DNA of 64,000 bases from NCBI RefSeq assembly GCF_027887165.1, contig NC_077227.1:354787350-354851349 (forward strand), written 5' to 3'. Source of the stretch: Monodelphis domestica (taxonomy: Eukaryota; Chordata; Mammalia; Didelphimorphia; Didelphidae). The notes under the pieces are model-generated. The model had not been told where the DNA came from and searched no databases. It saw only the letters and a list, made by a program, of their open reading frames with translations. The position numbers and the translations under genes are program-made. Shown in pieces: positions 31,506 through 42,949 of this stretch. Positions within the stretch are counted from its first letter, which is position 1. Each line of letters starts with the position of its first letter.

Positions 31506-31740
31506 AAGGGAAGTTAGGTGGCTTCCCCTAGATGAGATCCAGGCTCAGAGGATGGGAGGTCCTGGGTTCAAATCTGGCCTCAGACACATCCCAGCTTTGT
31601 GACCCTGGACAAGTCACTTGACCCCCATTGCCTAGCCCTTACCACTCTTTTGCCTTGGAGCCAATTCACAGTATTGCACAGTATTGACTCCAAGACAGAA
31701 GGTAAGGGTTTAAAAAAAAAAGATGGAAGGTAAGGGTTAA
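31506..31740 (+). mobile_element. CORE-SINE (MAR1 type) with 14-bp target duplication and internal duplications
   Basis: Core and ends are well kept ('gggttcaaatctggcctcag', 'gaccctggacaagtcacttg'). 'cacagtattg' is tandemly doubled at 31667-31686, and the 3' end 'ggaaggtaagggtt' is repeated once. Flanks 'aaaaattaggaaag' are identical (31492-31505 and 31741-31754). Confidence 0.92.
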
Positions 31741-31795
31741 AAAAATTAGGAAAGTAATTGATCCTATACCTTACACAGCTAAGGGGAGATGTCTT

Positions 31796-31798
<3 letters not shown>

Positions 31799-31844
<46 letters not shown>
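31799..31844. repeat. (AT)23 microsatellite
   Basis: Uninterrupted AT dinucleotides abutting the left arm of the 52-bp inverted repeat. Confidence 0.97.
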
Positions 31845-31846
<2 letters not shown>

Positions 31847-31976
31847 GCAAGTCCCTTAATCCTGTTTGCCTAACCCTTGCTTCTCTTCTATCTTATGACT
31901 GATACTAAGAAGAAGGTAAAACCTTAAGATAGAAGAGAAGCAAGGGTTAGGCAAACAGGATTAAGGGACTTGCCCA
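31844..31976. repeat. perfect 52-bp inverted repeat made of SINE sequence
   Basis: 31844-31895 is the exact reverse complement of 31925-31976, around a 29-nt spacer. The right arm lies inside a reverse-strand MAR1-type SINE; the left arm is the sense 3' half of the same sequence and stops at the AT tract. Confidence 0.95.
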
Positions 31977-32066
31977 GGGTAACACAACTAGGAAGTGTCT
32001 GAGGGCAAGTTTGAACTCAGATCATTCCAATTCCATGCCTAACACTGTGCTTGCCACCTTGCTGCC
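31903..32066 (-). mobile_element. CORE-SINE (MAR1 type), part of the palindrome
   Basis: Past the shared arm it continues 'gggtaacacaactaggaagt', 'caagtttgaactcagatcat' and 'gccaccttgctgccc', i.e. the complete head of the SINE. Confidence 0.82.
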
Positions 32067-32074
32067 CTCATGAG

Positions 32075-33650
32075 ATGTATGCTTAATCAAAAAAGAGATA
32101 GAGGCACTTACAAAAGATAAAATAAATAATTGTATTATATAAATTGAAAAAGTTTCAGCATAGATAAAATTAATGCACCTAAGATAAGAGAAACAATGGA
32201 ATGGGAGGAATTTAAAATTTTTTTTCATATGAAGATTTCATATCCAAAATACATAAATTATATTTGCATATACTTTATATATAAAGGTTTGATATCCAAA
32301 ATATATAGATTTCATATATTTTATATCATACATATGTGTATTTATTATGCATATTTTATCAATATAGAAATACTAATAGCCATTCCCCCAACAGACAAAG
32401 GTCAATGAACAAACACTAGTCAATATTCAATATGATAGTCAATTTCACAATAGTCAAAGGACATGAGCAAACAATTCTGAAAAAAGAATTGCAAAAGGAG
32501 GCAGCTAGGTAGCTCAATGAATTAGAGACAGGAGGTCCTGGGTTCAAATAAGAACCTTAGATGTTTCCTAGCTGTGTGACCCTGGACAAGTCACTTGACC
32601 CCCGTTGCCTAGCCCTTACCACTCTTCTGCCTAGGAATCAATACACAGTAATGATTCTAAGATGGAAGGTAAGGAATCTTTAAAAACTACAAAATATGAA
32701 TACATGAAAGAATACTCCAAATCACTAATAGCAAGAGAAATACAAATCAAAGCAACCTTCAACCCCCTACCCTGAAAATTAGCAAAGATGACAAAATATG
32801 GCAGTAGTCAATGAGGATGGGATTGTGGAATGATTGGCACATTAATACATTGTTGGCAGAGCTATGAAAAGATTTTGAAAAGCAATTTGGAATTTAGTTA
32901 ATAAAGTAACTAAAATGTCCATACACTTTGAACCCAAGACCATTATTAGGTTTATACTCCAAGAAAACCATCAAGAAGAAAACCTCCATATATAGCAAAA
33001 CATTTATTGCAACACTGTGAAAGCAAAGGATTTGAAACAAAACATATGCCCATTGTCTGAGGAATGGTTTTATATTGTGACACATTAATGGAACATTATT
33101 GTGCTATAAGAAGTGATGATGAAAACCAAAAATCTTAGAAAGACCTGCATGAATTGATGCAAAGGTGAAGTAAACAGAACCAAGAAAACAGTACACACAA
33201 TAACTGCAATATAAATGGAAAGAATAGCCACACACAAAAATCAAAAGGGAATGTAATAAAATTATAAAGACCAATCAGGATTTTAAATAAAGAGATATGT
33301 AGTAACACCCCCAACCCACATCTTCATGGAAATGGGAGATCTACAGGTATTACAGCCTTCATACGTTTACAGACTTTTTCAAACTATCTACCAGATTTTC
33401 CCTCTTCTTTATTATTTTATTATTGATTTATTTTAATTGTTTTTTATTTTATATAAATTTATATTATAAAATTCTATAATTTTATAAACATACATGTATA
33501 TTTTATTTATTACTTTTAATAATTGTTATTTTTATCTTTAAAAAAATTCTATTGGCTCTCTGGGATAGAGAGGTATACTAGGGAATAACTATGATAATAT
33601 CAAAAAGAAAAAAGATATGAATTTTTTTTTAAATAAAGGAACTGTTTAGT
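32075..33650 (+). mobile_element. L1 ORF2 3' part and 3' UTR, degenerate
   Basis: 'aaaggtttgatatccaaaat' and 'aagagaaatacaaatcaaag' place it in ORF2 upstream of and through the C terminus; 'gaacattattgtgctataag' and a T/A-rich 3' UTR follow. Many stops are present. It is split by a SINE at 32495. Confidence 0.75.
32495..32690 (+). mobile_element. CORE-SINE (MAR1 type) nested in L1
   Basis: 'aggcagctaggtagctcaat', 'ctagctgtgtgaccctggac' and 'gattctaagatggaaggtaa'; L1 words resume directly after it. Confidence 0.9.
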
Positions 33651-33659
33651 ACTACAAGG

Positions 33660-34665
33660 TCAGTATGAATATGACGTGGTAACCAAATTAACTAATGCAA
33701 TCTAACCTTGCAATTAAAGAGACAAATTATTCAAGACAAGATGTTCCCCATACTTTGTCCTAATTTGCCCTATGGAAAATTGTTCCCTGCTCTAGGCACC
33801 ACATTTTAGCGTAGCACATGTTCTAGAGTAATTATACCAAACCCCACTTGTACTAAAATTTCCAGAGGATATTCAGGGCTTAAGTGTAGTCCTAAGGATT
33901 TGGAGGAAGGGAAGGCTGTCTTTTCTAATATTAGAGCTCATGAGCCCCAACTAGTATATTTCTTGCCATGATAATCACTCAGTCAATCAGATTTCATTAA
34001 CATTTAGAAAGAAATGTTTATTGAGATAGTATCTCCCCAAAATCTATAAAACATTTTCCCACAAATACATATAAAGTATAGGGTAAAGTGAGCTAATCCT
34101 TAGCAAGCACGTGTGGCAAAGGGGTAACTCCCAATTTCTATATGTTTCTTTGCTAGATTCAAGATATTTCCCCGTAAGTATAGTATAGCTTCTCTATTAT
34201 ATGTTTAGAGCCTTGAACTCAGACCCCAGTGCAACCACAGCTAATCCAGAAAAACTGTTAAGACATCAATGGTAAGGCTTCCAAATGCCTAAAGTTCTTA
34301 AGGTCTTCTTTGAGGTCAAGACAGAATGGAAATGGCCAAGACAGAAACTAAATCTCCAGCTCTGAATCCCCTTTCCCAAATAATATTGATTCAATGGATT
34401 AGCTAGAACACTTATTCATATCAGTTTGGTAGAATATCTTGAATTCCAAACTAAATCCTTGTGTGGGCCCCAGGGAGGTATTATTAAATTTCCTCAGTCA
34501 GTCTAAACATACTTCCTGTGCACTGTTACTCCAGTTGATCATGGACTTTAGATTCTTCCTGGAACATCAGGGTAGTCCCATTTCCCTGATTTTTTCTGTT
34601 TTTTTCTCCTTTCCTCTGATTTTATTTTAGAAAATGTCCTATTTGTCTCTAAAAAATTCCCAAGG
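33660..34665. other. no recognised feature (1 kb)
   Basis: AT-rich, unique-looking DNA. No known repeat block and no frame longer than 63 codons. Possibly very old transposon sequence. Confidence 0.45.
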
Positions 34666-34671
34666 ATCCAT

Positions 34672-34738
34672 CAAATGAGATATTTGTAAAGTACTTTCCA
34701 AACCTTAAAGCATTATATAAATGTTAGTTATTATTATC
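34672..34738 (+). mobile_element. CORE-SINE/MIR tail fragment
   Basis: 'aaatgagatatttgtaaagt' and 'gcattatataaatgttagtt' are the MON1-type 3' end. Confidence 0.65.
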
Positions 34739-34819
34739 CTCTCAATATTCAACAAATATTATAGAACCCTAGAACACCAAATAGAGGGTATGAAAAAGAA
34801 CCTTAGAGCACAAAAAATA

Positions 34820-34985
34820 GAATCTCAGAATTAGAAAGGAAATTTAGAGACTGTTGAAGCACTTCATTGACCAAATGGAAAAACTGAAACTCTATGAAGA
34901 CAAATGACTTAACCAAGGCCACTTGGTCACCTAGTGAACATGGACTAAAGGACAAGGATTAAAACTAGAGTACAATCTAGTCATG
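34820..34985 (-). mobile_element. MIR3 SINE
   Basis: 'cagaattagaaaggaaattt', 'caaatggaaaaactgaaact' and 'ttaaccaaggccacttggtc'. Confidence 0.62.
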
Positions 34986-35089
34986 ACTTTGGAATCCTGC
35001 TCCATCTGAAGAAGCCAGCTATTCCTTCAGACTTCAACTCAGAAATGCTGGGATACACTGTTCTTCTCTCCCTCCATGGTTTTTTTTTC

Positions 35090-35400
35090 TTTCGTAAAAG
35101 ATACCAACAGTCAGCAATTCATAAGCAGGAAAACACAATTAAACCCCAAGGGGGGAAAAAGCATAGCCCTTCTATTTCAATTAAAATCAGTGGCTGTTGG
35201 AAATGTGCAGATTTAGAGCTGTAATACCAACTGAAACAGTGAATTCTCCATTGTGATCAAAGGCTTCATTTAGCAGGCTGAAAAGCAGGCATGAGCTTAA
35301 TTGAACAAGAGAAAGAGAGAACCTCCGAGCAGCCAGGCATAAGCAAATAGCCTCAAAAAATATAAGGGAGCAATTCAAGGAGAATTAACTAATTGTCCAG
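35090..35400. other. candidate conserved non-coding element
   Basis: Repeat-free and non-coding, with dense transcription-factor-like words. A TCF/LEF core 'atcaaag' lies at 35256-35262, followed by homeodomain-like 'cttaattg'. Function and conservation are inferred. Confidence 0.4.
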
Positions 35401-35437
35401 AATGCTCTTCTCAGGCTCTGAATAGAAAGAAAATAAG

Positions 35438-35515
35438 CGTTTTTTAAGAGCACCTACTATGTGCATATGCTAAATGCTTTTTAAAAATATTATCTCTTTT
35501 GATTATCACCTAGAA
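35438..35515 (-). mobile_element. MIR SINE 3' fragment
   Basis: 'gagcacctactatgtgcata' and 'tattatctcttttgattatc'. Confidence 0.65.
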
Positions 35516-35815
35516 AGATCCACTTCTTCATGTGTAAAATCTGGCTTCCAGCTTTGACAGTTAGATCCTGCTTGACTTACTCTCCAGACATTACATCCTT
35601 TAGAGCTTCTTCATCCCATTCCCAAGCTCATTGCCCCCTTCTGTTTCTCCTTTGTGTGTCATGTGCCCCTTACTCCCAGAAGAGAAAGGAATGTCTTTGC
35701 TTGTATTTGGATCCCAGTTCTTCATTCAGTGATTGGCACAGTTAACACAATAAGTTTTCTTTCTTTTTCTTCCTTCCTTTGTTTTGATCTGTCATACATT
35801 CTTTTATCATCTCTG

Positions 35816-35875
35816 TCTACCTACCTACCTGTTTATCTACCTACCTACTTATCTAGCTATCATTCACCCAGCCAG
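35816..35875. repeat. (CTAC)n/(CTAT)n microsatellite
   Basis: Interrupted tetranucleotide units such as 'ctacctacctac'. Confidence 0.92.
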
Positions 35876-35879
35876 TTAT

Positions 35880-36398
35880 CTACCACTCATCTGTAACAAC
35901 CGACCTATTTATGTACCTCTCTACATCCGCAGGTCCTTTTTGGCTCTAACATTCCATAAATATAACTTAAGTGGGATGTATTGTTTGACATCTGAAGTCC
36001 CCTAAATCCCAAGACTTTCAAGTGCTTGGAGGCTAAAGGGAAGATGACTGTGTCTATGTGAAAAAGCAAGGAAATTCTCTAGGGTGAAATTTCTTCCCCC
36101 TACATGCCACATTCCTCTGTGCCATATTTTGGTCATTTTTAAGTTGGACAATAAAACTTGAGATCAGTTCATGATCAAAACACTATTCCAATATGTTTGT
36201 TTGGAGCAAACTTTTCATGTCACTTCTTCAGAGTAACAGTGTAGAGACTCAAATATCGACACTTTTAGGATAGGGATGAAAATTGAACTTGTGATTTCAC
36301 TGGCACAGAGAAATATAGGATGAGGAAACTTCCTCTGTTACTTCCTCTGAACAGGAAACTGTTCCTCTGCAGATCAGCAACTATATTTTTGAAACCTT
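35880..36398. other. no recognised feature
   Basis: Unique-looking DNA with no supportable frame or repeat. Confidence 0.45.
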
Positions 36399-36399
36399 T

Positions 36400-36545
36400 A
36401 GTATCAGAGTTGCCTAGAGCAGTGACAGGTTAAGTGACTTGACCAGACTCATATAGGCAAGTATTTGATAGAGGCAGAACTTGAATGCACATCTTCCTGG
36501 CTTTGAAGCAGATTCTCTATCTCCTATATCATGTAGCCTCTCTTA
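36400..36545 (-). mobile_element. MIR/CORE-SINE remnant
   Basis: 'acaggttaagtgacttgacc', 'ggcagaacttgaatgcacat' and 'tcatgtagcctctc'. Confidence 0.65.
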
Positions 36546-36789
36546 GGGCTTTTGATGAAGTACAGATAAAATGGATTGAAAACGTCATGATCAGAGCACA
36601 GTAATAATTAAAATAAAATCATTATGCTGAACCAGACACTGTTTCAAATAAAGCATGTTTTTTACAGTTCTCTAAAGAGAAACTTGATCTTAGCTCCAGG
36701 GTAACAATCTATCATAAACCTAGCGCCAGAGACAAAGATGCAAGCTGTTCCTTGTTGTGATACTGAATGTTCTAATTCCAATTCACTCC
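36546..36789. other. unique DNA
   Basis: No recognised repeat; 36700-36790 ('aacctagcgccagagacaaa') is moderately GC-containing and complex, with no coding potential. Confidence 0.35.
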
Positions 36790-37135
36790 AACTAGAATCA
36801 TTAACACTCAGAAATGGAAGGGACTTCAGGAAAACACCTTGCCCAAATGATACCTAAATCTCTAGGGATGAGAAACTACCTTATGTGGCAGTCCAATTTT
36901 TAGGAAGTTCTCTTTAAATCATGCCAAAATTTGCTTCCCTATAACCCATTTTCTTCTAAAATTGCCCTGTGGGGTTACATAAAATAAATCCAATCTCTCT
37001 TCTTCATAACCAGGTAGAGACTGGAATTGGACCTGAGATTTCCTCAGTATAGGGAACCTTCTCTGCAATTTATTAGGGGAGGAAGTTTTTGATTGGATAA
37101 GTCCTCATAACAGACTTTTAAGTATTTGAATACGG
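36790..37135 (-). mobile_element. L3/CR1 LINE fragment
   Basis: 'agaaatggaagggacttcag', 'ggcagtccaatttttaggaa', 'aaaatttgcttccctataac' and 'cttttaagtatttgaata' keep antisense L3 order. Confidence 0.65.
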
Positions 37136-37139
37136 CAAT

Positions 37140-38440
37140 ATTAACTATTGCTTGGCACAAGAAGCTGGGGCACTACATCTAGCTCCCTTTCTACTAAGCA
37201 GCCCATCTGTTTTGGACCCAGTTGTGTGATCAAACTAAGTTCCATATTGGGGGACCTGTCTGACTCCCAGCACTCTTCAGCTCATTAAACCCTGATCCCA
37301 GTGCCTGAAGAAAAATTGCTTCAAGTTGTGTTTCATGTCCCCAAAAGGATAGATAAAAAGCTATTCAATGTACAACCTGAATCAGGTATGGGGTAGGTCC
37401 TATATTATTTCCTACAAACTAAAAAGTGTGAATCACAAAATAATCGCAAGAGAACATTGACAGAGACTTAAAAACAAGATTTAGCTACTAAACTTATAAT
37501 GACTGCTACATTCTGGCAGTTTGAGACTTAACCTTATCAGAATATAAAGCAGCTTTTCTGCTGAGCAGATTTTTCCTATTACTGTGGTTCTATACTGTCC
37601 CTTCAAAAAAAAGTCCATGTCTTTGGAGCAGATGAGCCAAGGTTTGTGTTTTTTCTTCATGGCAGTCACCTCCTTCAACAAGGAAACCCCTCTCTATTAC
37701 CATTCAACTCCATGTGATAGATATGGACGTATATGTTGTGTCTAAACCCCAAGGTCACCTTCCACCCTGGAAAGATCTATCTTTGAGATTGATGTTTGGA
37801 AACCTATTCTGGAAGGAAAACAGAAAACACTTCAGATACCCAATCTTATGGTCACCCAGTTGAGTTCCTCTGCTCTAGCTGGAAGCAATTGATCTGCTGC
37901 AGGGATGAGGGAAAGAGCAACATCACTCCATTACCTCGGTATGGGGAATTTAATAAAAGAGGTACTTGTCACATGAGAGAGCTAAAGGAAGAGAAGGCCA
38001 AAAGCAGAGTCGTTCCATTTTTTCAAAGTCTCCTGAGTCATCAGCTCTTCCTACTCAGGGGCCAATAAGAGGGCTGCTTCATTATCCCTAAATTGCCCAA
38101 ATGATGATCTAGCATATGTGGGTTCACTGGAAGCCAGCAAGGAAACTCTGTGCAACCCCCAGGAACACAGGTCATCTCCAAGTCTTCTCTTCTCCATATG
38201 ATTCATCACCACTAATTCAGTAGATCTACATTTAACAAGGTTTCCAGTCTGTCAAATTAAGGGGAGTTAAATTCCTCAGAATATCACATACATGATAGTC
38301 AGAATATGAAATGAAGGCATCTCTGCATAGATGATGTGATTTTGTTGTTAGAAAGGTTTTTAAAAAACTCTTTTAAAGGACTAAAGCTCAAACTGTATAG
38401 TTATTCCACCTACCTATGGTTTAGAAGGAAAATCAATGAG
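37140..38440. other. no recognised feature (1.3 kb)
   Basis: Unique-looking DNA. A 90-codon frame at 37796-38068 has no recognisable domain, no splice context and ordinary composition, so I treat it as chance. Confidence 0.42.
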
Positions 38441-38444
38441 TGTG

Positions 38445-38625
38445 TGGTAGGTATAGAGTGCTGTCTATGGGGTGGGAGGACATGGGTTCAAATTCTAACT
38501 CTGACACTACCTGTATGACACTGAATGAGGCCCTTAACCTCTTAAGGCCTCATTTTCCTCATCTATAATAGGGTTAAACGAGATGAATTCTGTGCTCTCT
38601 TTCAGCCCCATATCTGCAATCATGG
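38445..38625 (+). mobile_element. MIR3 SINE
   Basis: 'catgggttcaaattctaact', 'cattttcctcatctataata' and 'gtgctctctttcagccccat'. Confidence 0.7.
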
Positions 38626-38899
38626 ACAGCCCTGTGACAGGGAGTGCTGCATGTACTAGGAGGGGGATATGATTTCCTACTAACTGAGAGGCATATGAGC
38701 ATACCAAATCCATGTCTGGAGAAACTGAGGAGAGAGAGAATCAATTAGAGAGAGAGAAGTGAGAACTTTTGAATGGCTTTTGGAAGTCCAAGAGTAGCAA
38801 TCATCCTTCTGGTGCTTTCAAAAGGCTCTCCTTTCCCAGAGCAGCTTTTCAGGTGACTCACCCACCTGGAGAGGGAGCGAGGTGTTCTATTTCAATGAT

Positions 38900-39075
38900 C
38901 TGAGAAGCAAGGAACCCTAAGTCTGAAACCCAAGTCTATCACCACTTAGCTGTGTCCCCGTGAGAAAATCACCACCTGTTTCTAGGAGTCAGTTTTCCCT
39001 TCCGTAAAATGGCAGAATTCAACTGAAAGAACTCTAGGCTTCCTTCTAACCCTGATATTTGTAATTCTGTGGCTG
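38900..39075 (+). mobile_element. MIR3 SINE
   Basis: 'atcaccacttagctgtgtcc', 'cccttccgtaaaatggcaga' and 'tctaggcttccttctaaccc'. Confidence 0.65.
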
Positions 39076-39140
39076 TATGATTCTAAGTAGCCTGCACTAA
39101 GCTAGCAGATTCATCAAATCGCCTTTGGTCTTTCCTGTCC

Positions 39141-39145
<5 letters not shown>

Positions 39146-39199
<54 letters not shown>
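39146..39199. repeat. (AC)27 microsatellite
   Basis: 54 bp of uninterrupted AC units. Confidence 0.98.
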
Positions 39200-39201
<2 letters not shown>

Positions 39202-39329
39202 CCCAACACCCTGCATAACACCCACATATCACAATGCCTCACTTTGCCAAAGGCTGCGCAGATGTTCTCGCCAACACACTTTAGCTTGTCTATAAATATT
39301 ACTGATGTGCATTCTCGATAATAATAAAG

Positions 39330-39515
39330 TTCCCAATGATGTAGCACTTCATAGTTTGGAAAGTGCTTTCCTCAGGAAAGCTTTGGGAACAGAGTTTTGT
39401 AAAACTTTATGATTCCCATTTTAGAGATGAGGAAATGGAGACTTAGAAGCACTGTGTCTTTCTAGGCTTGTGAGAGTGTAAGGATTCAAATCCAGCCCTC
39501 CTGACTCCAGGGCAA
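39330..39515 (-). mobile_element. MIR SINE
   Basis: 'cattttagagatgaggaaat' and 'aaggattcaaatccagccct' in complement order. Confidence 0.75.
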
Positions 39516-39609
39516 ATACTTCCAAGGACACTTGGTACCATACTATGGCATGCCGGGATTCCTATAATGCAGTCAAGTTGTCTTTTGCTTTCTCCCCATG
39601 TCCTACTGC

Positions 39610-39775
39610 AGGACATCTTGTGGAAAGTACATGGGATCTGGAGTCAGGTGGCCTGGATTTGAATTCCTTTTGTGAATGGGTTGCTTTACCTTTACCTGAG
39701 CCTGAGTTTCTCTGTAAAATGGAGGTCTTGGATTAAATGCCCTTTGAGGTCCCCTCCCAGTTCTAAATCTCTGGT
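39610..39775 (+). mobile_element. MIR3 SINE
   Basis: 'catgggatctggagtcaggt', 'ttctctgtaaaatggaggtc' and 'cctttgaggtcccctcccag'. Confidence 0.78.
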
Positions 39776-39779
39776 CCAA

Positions 39780-40760
39780 TGAAATCGGGCTCTATCCCAA
39801 GGCCCCCGCCCACCCCCCAGCCCCCAGGTCATCATGTCACATGGTAATGATCTGGCTGGCAGCTACAGTGGGACTAACAGTGTCATTCCTTAAGCCGTTT
39901 CTATTTTTCCTCAGCCTGATTATTTTAAGCTGCCTAGGAAGCCCCACTGGCCAAACCTAATGTTATCTCCTGTGCACAGTCACTGCCTTGTTAAAAGGCA
40001 ATCAGAGGAGCTGACTTTAATAAATGTTAACACTCTCAGTACGAAATCTGCCAATTAAAACTCCTGGCCCAGCCCTTTGAAAGCACCATATGGAAAATCC
40101 CCTCTGTCTTAATAAGCTCCTGTCATCAGAGCAGAGTAAGGGGTGGGAGGGTCTGGGGGAAGGGAGGGAAGAGACATTGCAACTTTCAGAGAAAAGGAAG
40201 GGAGGCAAGTTCCTCCACCTCTCATCTTCATACCAAGCCTACAGCAGGTGACTTAGAGAAGGAGTAATAATGGCCATCCAATGCAGCTGAGGAAGTCTCC
40301 AGGTGTAACAACTTTTCATGCCAATGGACCCAGGCTTCCAACGCCGAGAGAGTGGGACTGTCTCTGTTCATCAGCTTTTCCACTTAAATCTCCTTCACGC
40401 ACAAGTGTCTTTGTGCACACTCATCTATCATAGATGAAAATGCACAGACAATCGTCATCCTCAGTTATTGAGAGACTACTACTATACTATAATAAGGAGG
40501 TCAGTGGGCAAAACAGAAAAGAGAGAAGGCCCTAGAATTCAAGGGGAAGCCGGACTTTATTAGACTTATTCCCAAATATATTTACTACGTTTTTCTTGCC
40601 CAATTGTCGTCCCAATGCATTATTGCTATCAATAATAATGCCCATCATCTTTGCCCTAAGTGAGGTCTTTGGCAACCTAGGCAATGGGGATTTGTCCCAG
40701 TAGCATGCCAATGAGCTCCTGTATCTGTCTAATTAATCACAATATTGAGTTGAATTGAGG
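39780..40760. other. repeat-free island, best candidate conserved non-coding cluster
   Basis: About 1 kb without recognised repeats or a plausible gene. Three motif-dense cores stand out: 39830-40120 ('atctggctggcagctacagt', 'ccaattaaaactcctggccc', 'ccatatggaaaatcccc'), 40240-40480 (YY1-like 'aatggccat'), and 40600-40760 ('gtctaattaatcacaatatt'). This texture is typical of developmental enhancers, but conservation is inferred. Confidence 0.45.
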
Positions 40761-41009
40761 GCAGGAGAGCAAAGTCTCTCCTAAATGATCATTTTGATGC
40801 TTGGATGTGAAGAAATGTTCCTCAGTTGTCCTTCTCACCAATATTCCCTTTACTTTGGCCTGGCTACAGCAGGAAGGTGACCCTGACTCTGCCTAAATCC
40901 TAAATGGCAAGTTGGGAAGACTTTGAACTATGCCATTTAAGAAGCAAATGAAGAGATTTATCTTGCAGGGGCCAATTGGGAAGGGAGAGGAAGAGGAAGT
41001 GGAAATGAC

Positions 41010-41315
41010 CCCTGCCTTAAATACCTGAAAGCTGTCATATGTTAGAGAAATTAGATTTGTTTATCTTGGACCTAGGGGACAGAACTAGGACTGATGAGAA
41101 GTTAAAAGGAGTCTCCTTTCAGCCCAATATAAAGGAGAAGTTCCTAAAAAGAAAGCTATTCTCACCAGTGGAATAGATTGCCTCAGGAAGTAGTGAGATT
41201 TCCATGCCCTGAAGGAAGATTGTTTAAAGTAGGATAATCATTTGTTGGGAGGATGGACTACATGCTATCTGACATCCTTTTTAGCTAAGAGATTCTATGA
41301 CTCTGTGTTTCCACT
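41010..41315 (+). mobile_element. L3/CR1 LINE 3' end
   Basis: 'acctgaaagctgtcatatgt', 'cagcccaatataaaggagaa', 'ggaatagattgcctcaggaa' and 'agattctatgactctg' keep sense L3 order. Confidence 0.8.
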
Positions 41316-41339
41316 TTGGGGAATCCTAGGTTACTGATG

Positions 41340-41545
41340 GCTGGGAAAGGAGAGAGATTAGATACAGGAAAAACATCTTGGGGGTTAGTTTAGTAGTTCA
41401 CATGAGTGATAATAAAGACAGGAGCTAAAGTTGTAACTGTGAATGTTAAAAAAGAATATCAGTTATAGAGATGTTATAGAGGTAAACTCAATTAGACTTG
41501 GCAATTGATTGGATGGGACAAGGTTAGGGGATGAAGAGGACTCAG
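41340..41545 (+). mobile_element. unnamed dispersed repeat, 3' segment
   Basis: 'gtagttcacatgagtgataa', 'acttggcaattgattggatg' and 'aggactcagttaggcactca' match the corresponding part of the 42030 copy. Confidence 0.62.
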
Positions 41546-41559
41546 TTAGGCACTCAGGG

Positions 41560-42005
41560 ATGTTGAAAGCAGTTAATGCTGAATGTAATGAAATATAATT
41601 GTGCCACAAGAAATGACAAGAGTCATGGTTTGAGAGAGACATGTGAAAGAAGAGTTGTATGATCTGATATAGAGTGAAGTGAGCAGAACCAAATGGACAA
41701 TTGAAAAAGCAACATCGTAAAGACAAATAACTTTGAAAGGACTCTGATCAATGAAATGAACACCCACAATTCTAGAGGACTGGTGGTGAGGCGTACTCCT
41801 CACCTCTGGATAGAGAGCCAATATACAATATACAAAAATGTCAATGCTTTAAAATTGCTCTAAGACTTTGGGGACTCTATTTCTGGATAGAGCCAAGGAT
41901 GGAATTCTTTTAATTGACTATGATTATTTGTTATAAGGGGTTTGTGTTTCTTTTTCTTTTCTAATGAGATCAAAGGAAGAGAAAATACATTTTACCAGGT
42001 AAATT
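41560..42005 (+). mobile_element. L1-type 3' end fragment
   Basis: 'atataattgtgccacaagaa', 'agagtgaagtgagcagaacc' and a T-rich 3' UTR ending 'aatgagatcaaagg' match the L1 region downstream of the ORF2 C terminus. Confidence 0.65.
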
Positions 42006-42029
42006 TTATAGAATTCAGTTCAATCTCAT

Positions 42030-42945
42030 GCATAGTAACAAACCTACTAAACTCCAGCCACTGGAGTCACAAAGACAAAAAACAATGTAGTTCCTGACCT
42101 TCTGGAGGAAATCATCATGTGCACAAATGATTACGGTTTAAAGTAAATTGAGGAGGGCTCAGTCACCCCAAATTAGTGGGGTAAGAAGAAAATGTGCCAG
42201 AGAAGGTTTGGCCTGAGTTCAATGCTAAAGGAAGAACAGGACTCTACAACATGATGGAGAGGAAATGCCATCCAAGCCTTATGGCAGGTTTTAAAGAATG
42301 CATGAAGTCATGAAATAGAGGATTGAGTTTGGAAAAGAGCTAGCAGTACATTTGAATTAGACTGTAGAATTTGTGAATGGGAGTAATATGAAATAAGGCT
42401 GGAAGTGGAAGTGGAAAAATATTCTGGTGGGCCTTTAATGCCAGACTGAAGAGTTTCTACTTTATCCAACACTTAGTACAATGCCTGGCATGTAGTAGGT
42501 ACTTAATAAATGTTTATTGAATGATTATTCTATAGTCAATAAGAAACCACTGATGGTTTTTGAGCAACAAATAACATGATGAGAGTAATACCTTACAAAA
42601 ATTATCTTGGCAAATAGGAAAAAAAACACATACAGGGTTATTTCAGTAGTCCAAATGAGTGAGGATTGAAACCTGAGCTATAGTAGGAACTGTGCAAATT
42701 TTAAAAAGAGTATTGATTATAGATATGTGGAAGTTAACCCAACAAGCCTTAGCAGTTGATTGGATGCCAAAGGTTGGGATATAAGGAAGAGTAAGTAAAT
42801 CATTAAGGATGACTCCAATTTTATGAACCTAAGGGATTGTCATAGGGATGATGGTGTCTTTAACAAAAAAACAAAAACAAAAATGGTAGGTTTGGATAAG
42901 ATTTACAGTGAAAGTTAAACCTTGCCTTCTGCTCTTATAATATTT
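42030..42945 (+). mobile_element. unnamed dispersed repeat, near-complete copy
   Basis: 'cagccactggagtcacaaag', 'gtagttcctgaccttctgga', 'ggccagactgaag'-like block near 42440, 'agaaaccactgatggttttt', 'cagtagtccaaatgagtgag' and 'gttgattggatgccaaaggt' follow the order of the 18680 and 53340 copies. An L2 tail interrupts it at 42465. Confidence 0.68.
42465..42535 (+). mobile_element. L2 LINE 3' tail nested in the dispersed repeat
   Basis: 'acttagtacaatgcctggca' and 'ttaataaatgtttattgaat'. Confidence 0.7.
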
Positions 42946-42949
42946 CAGG

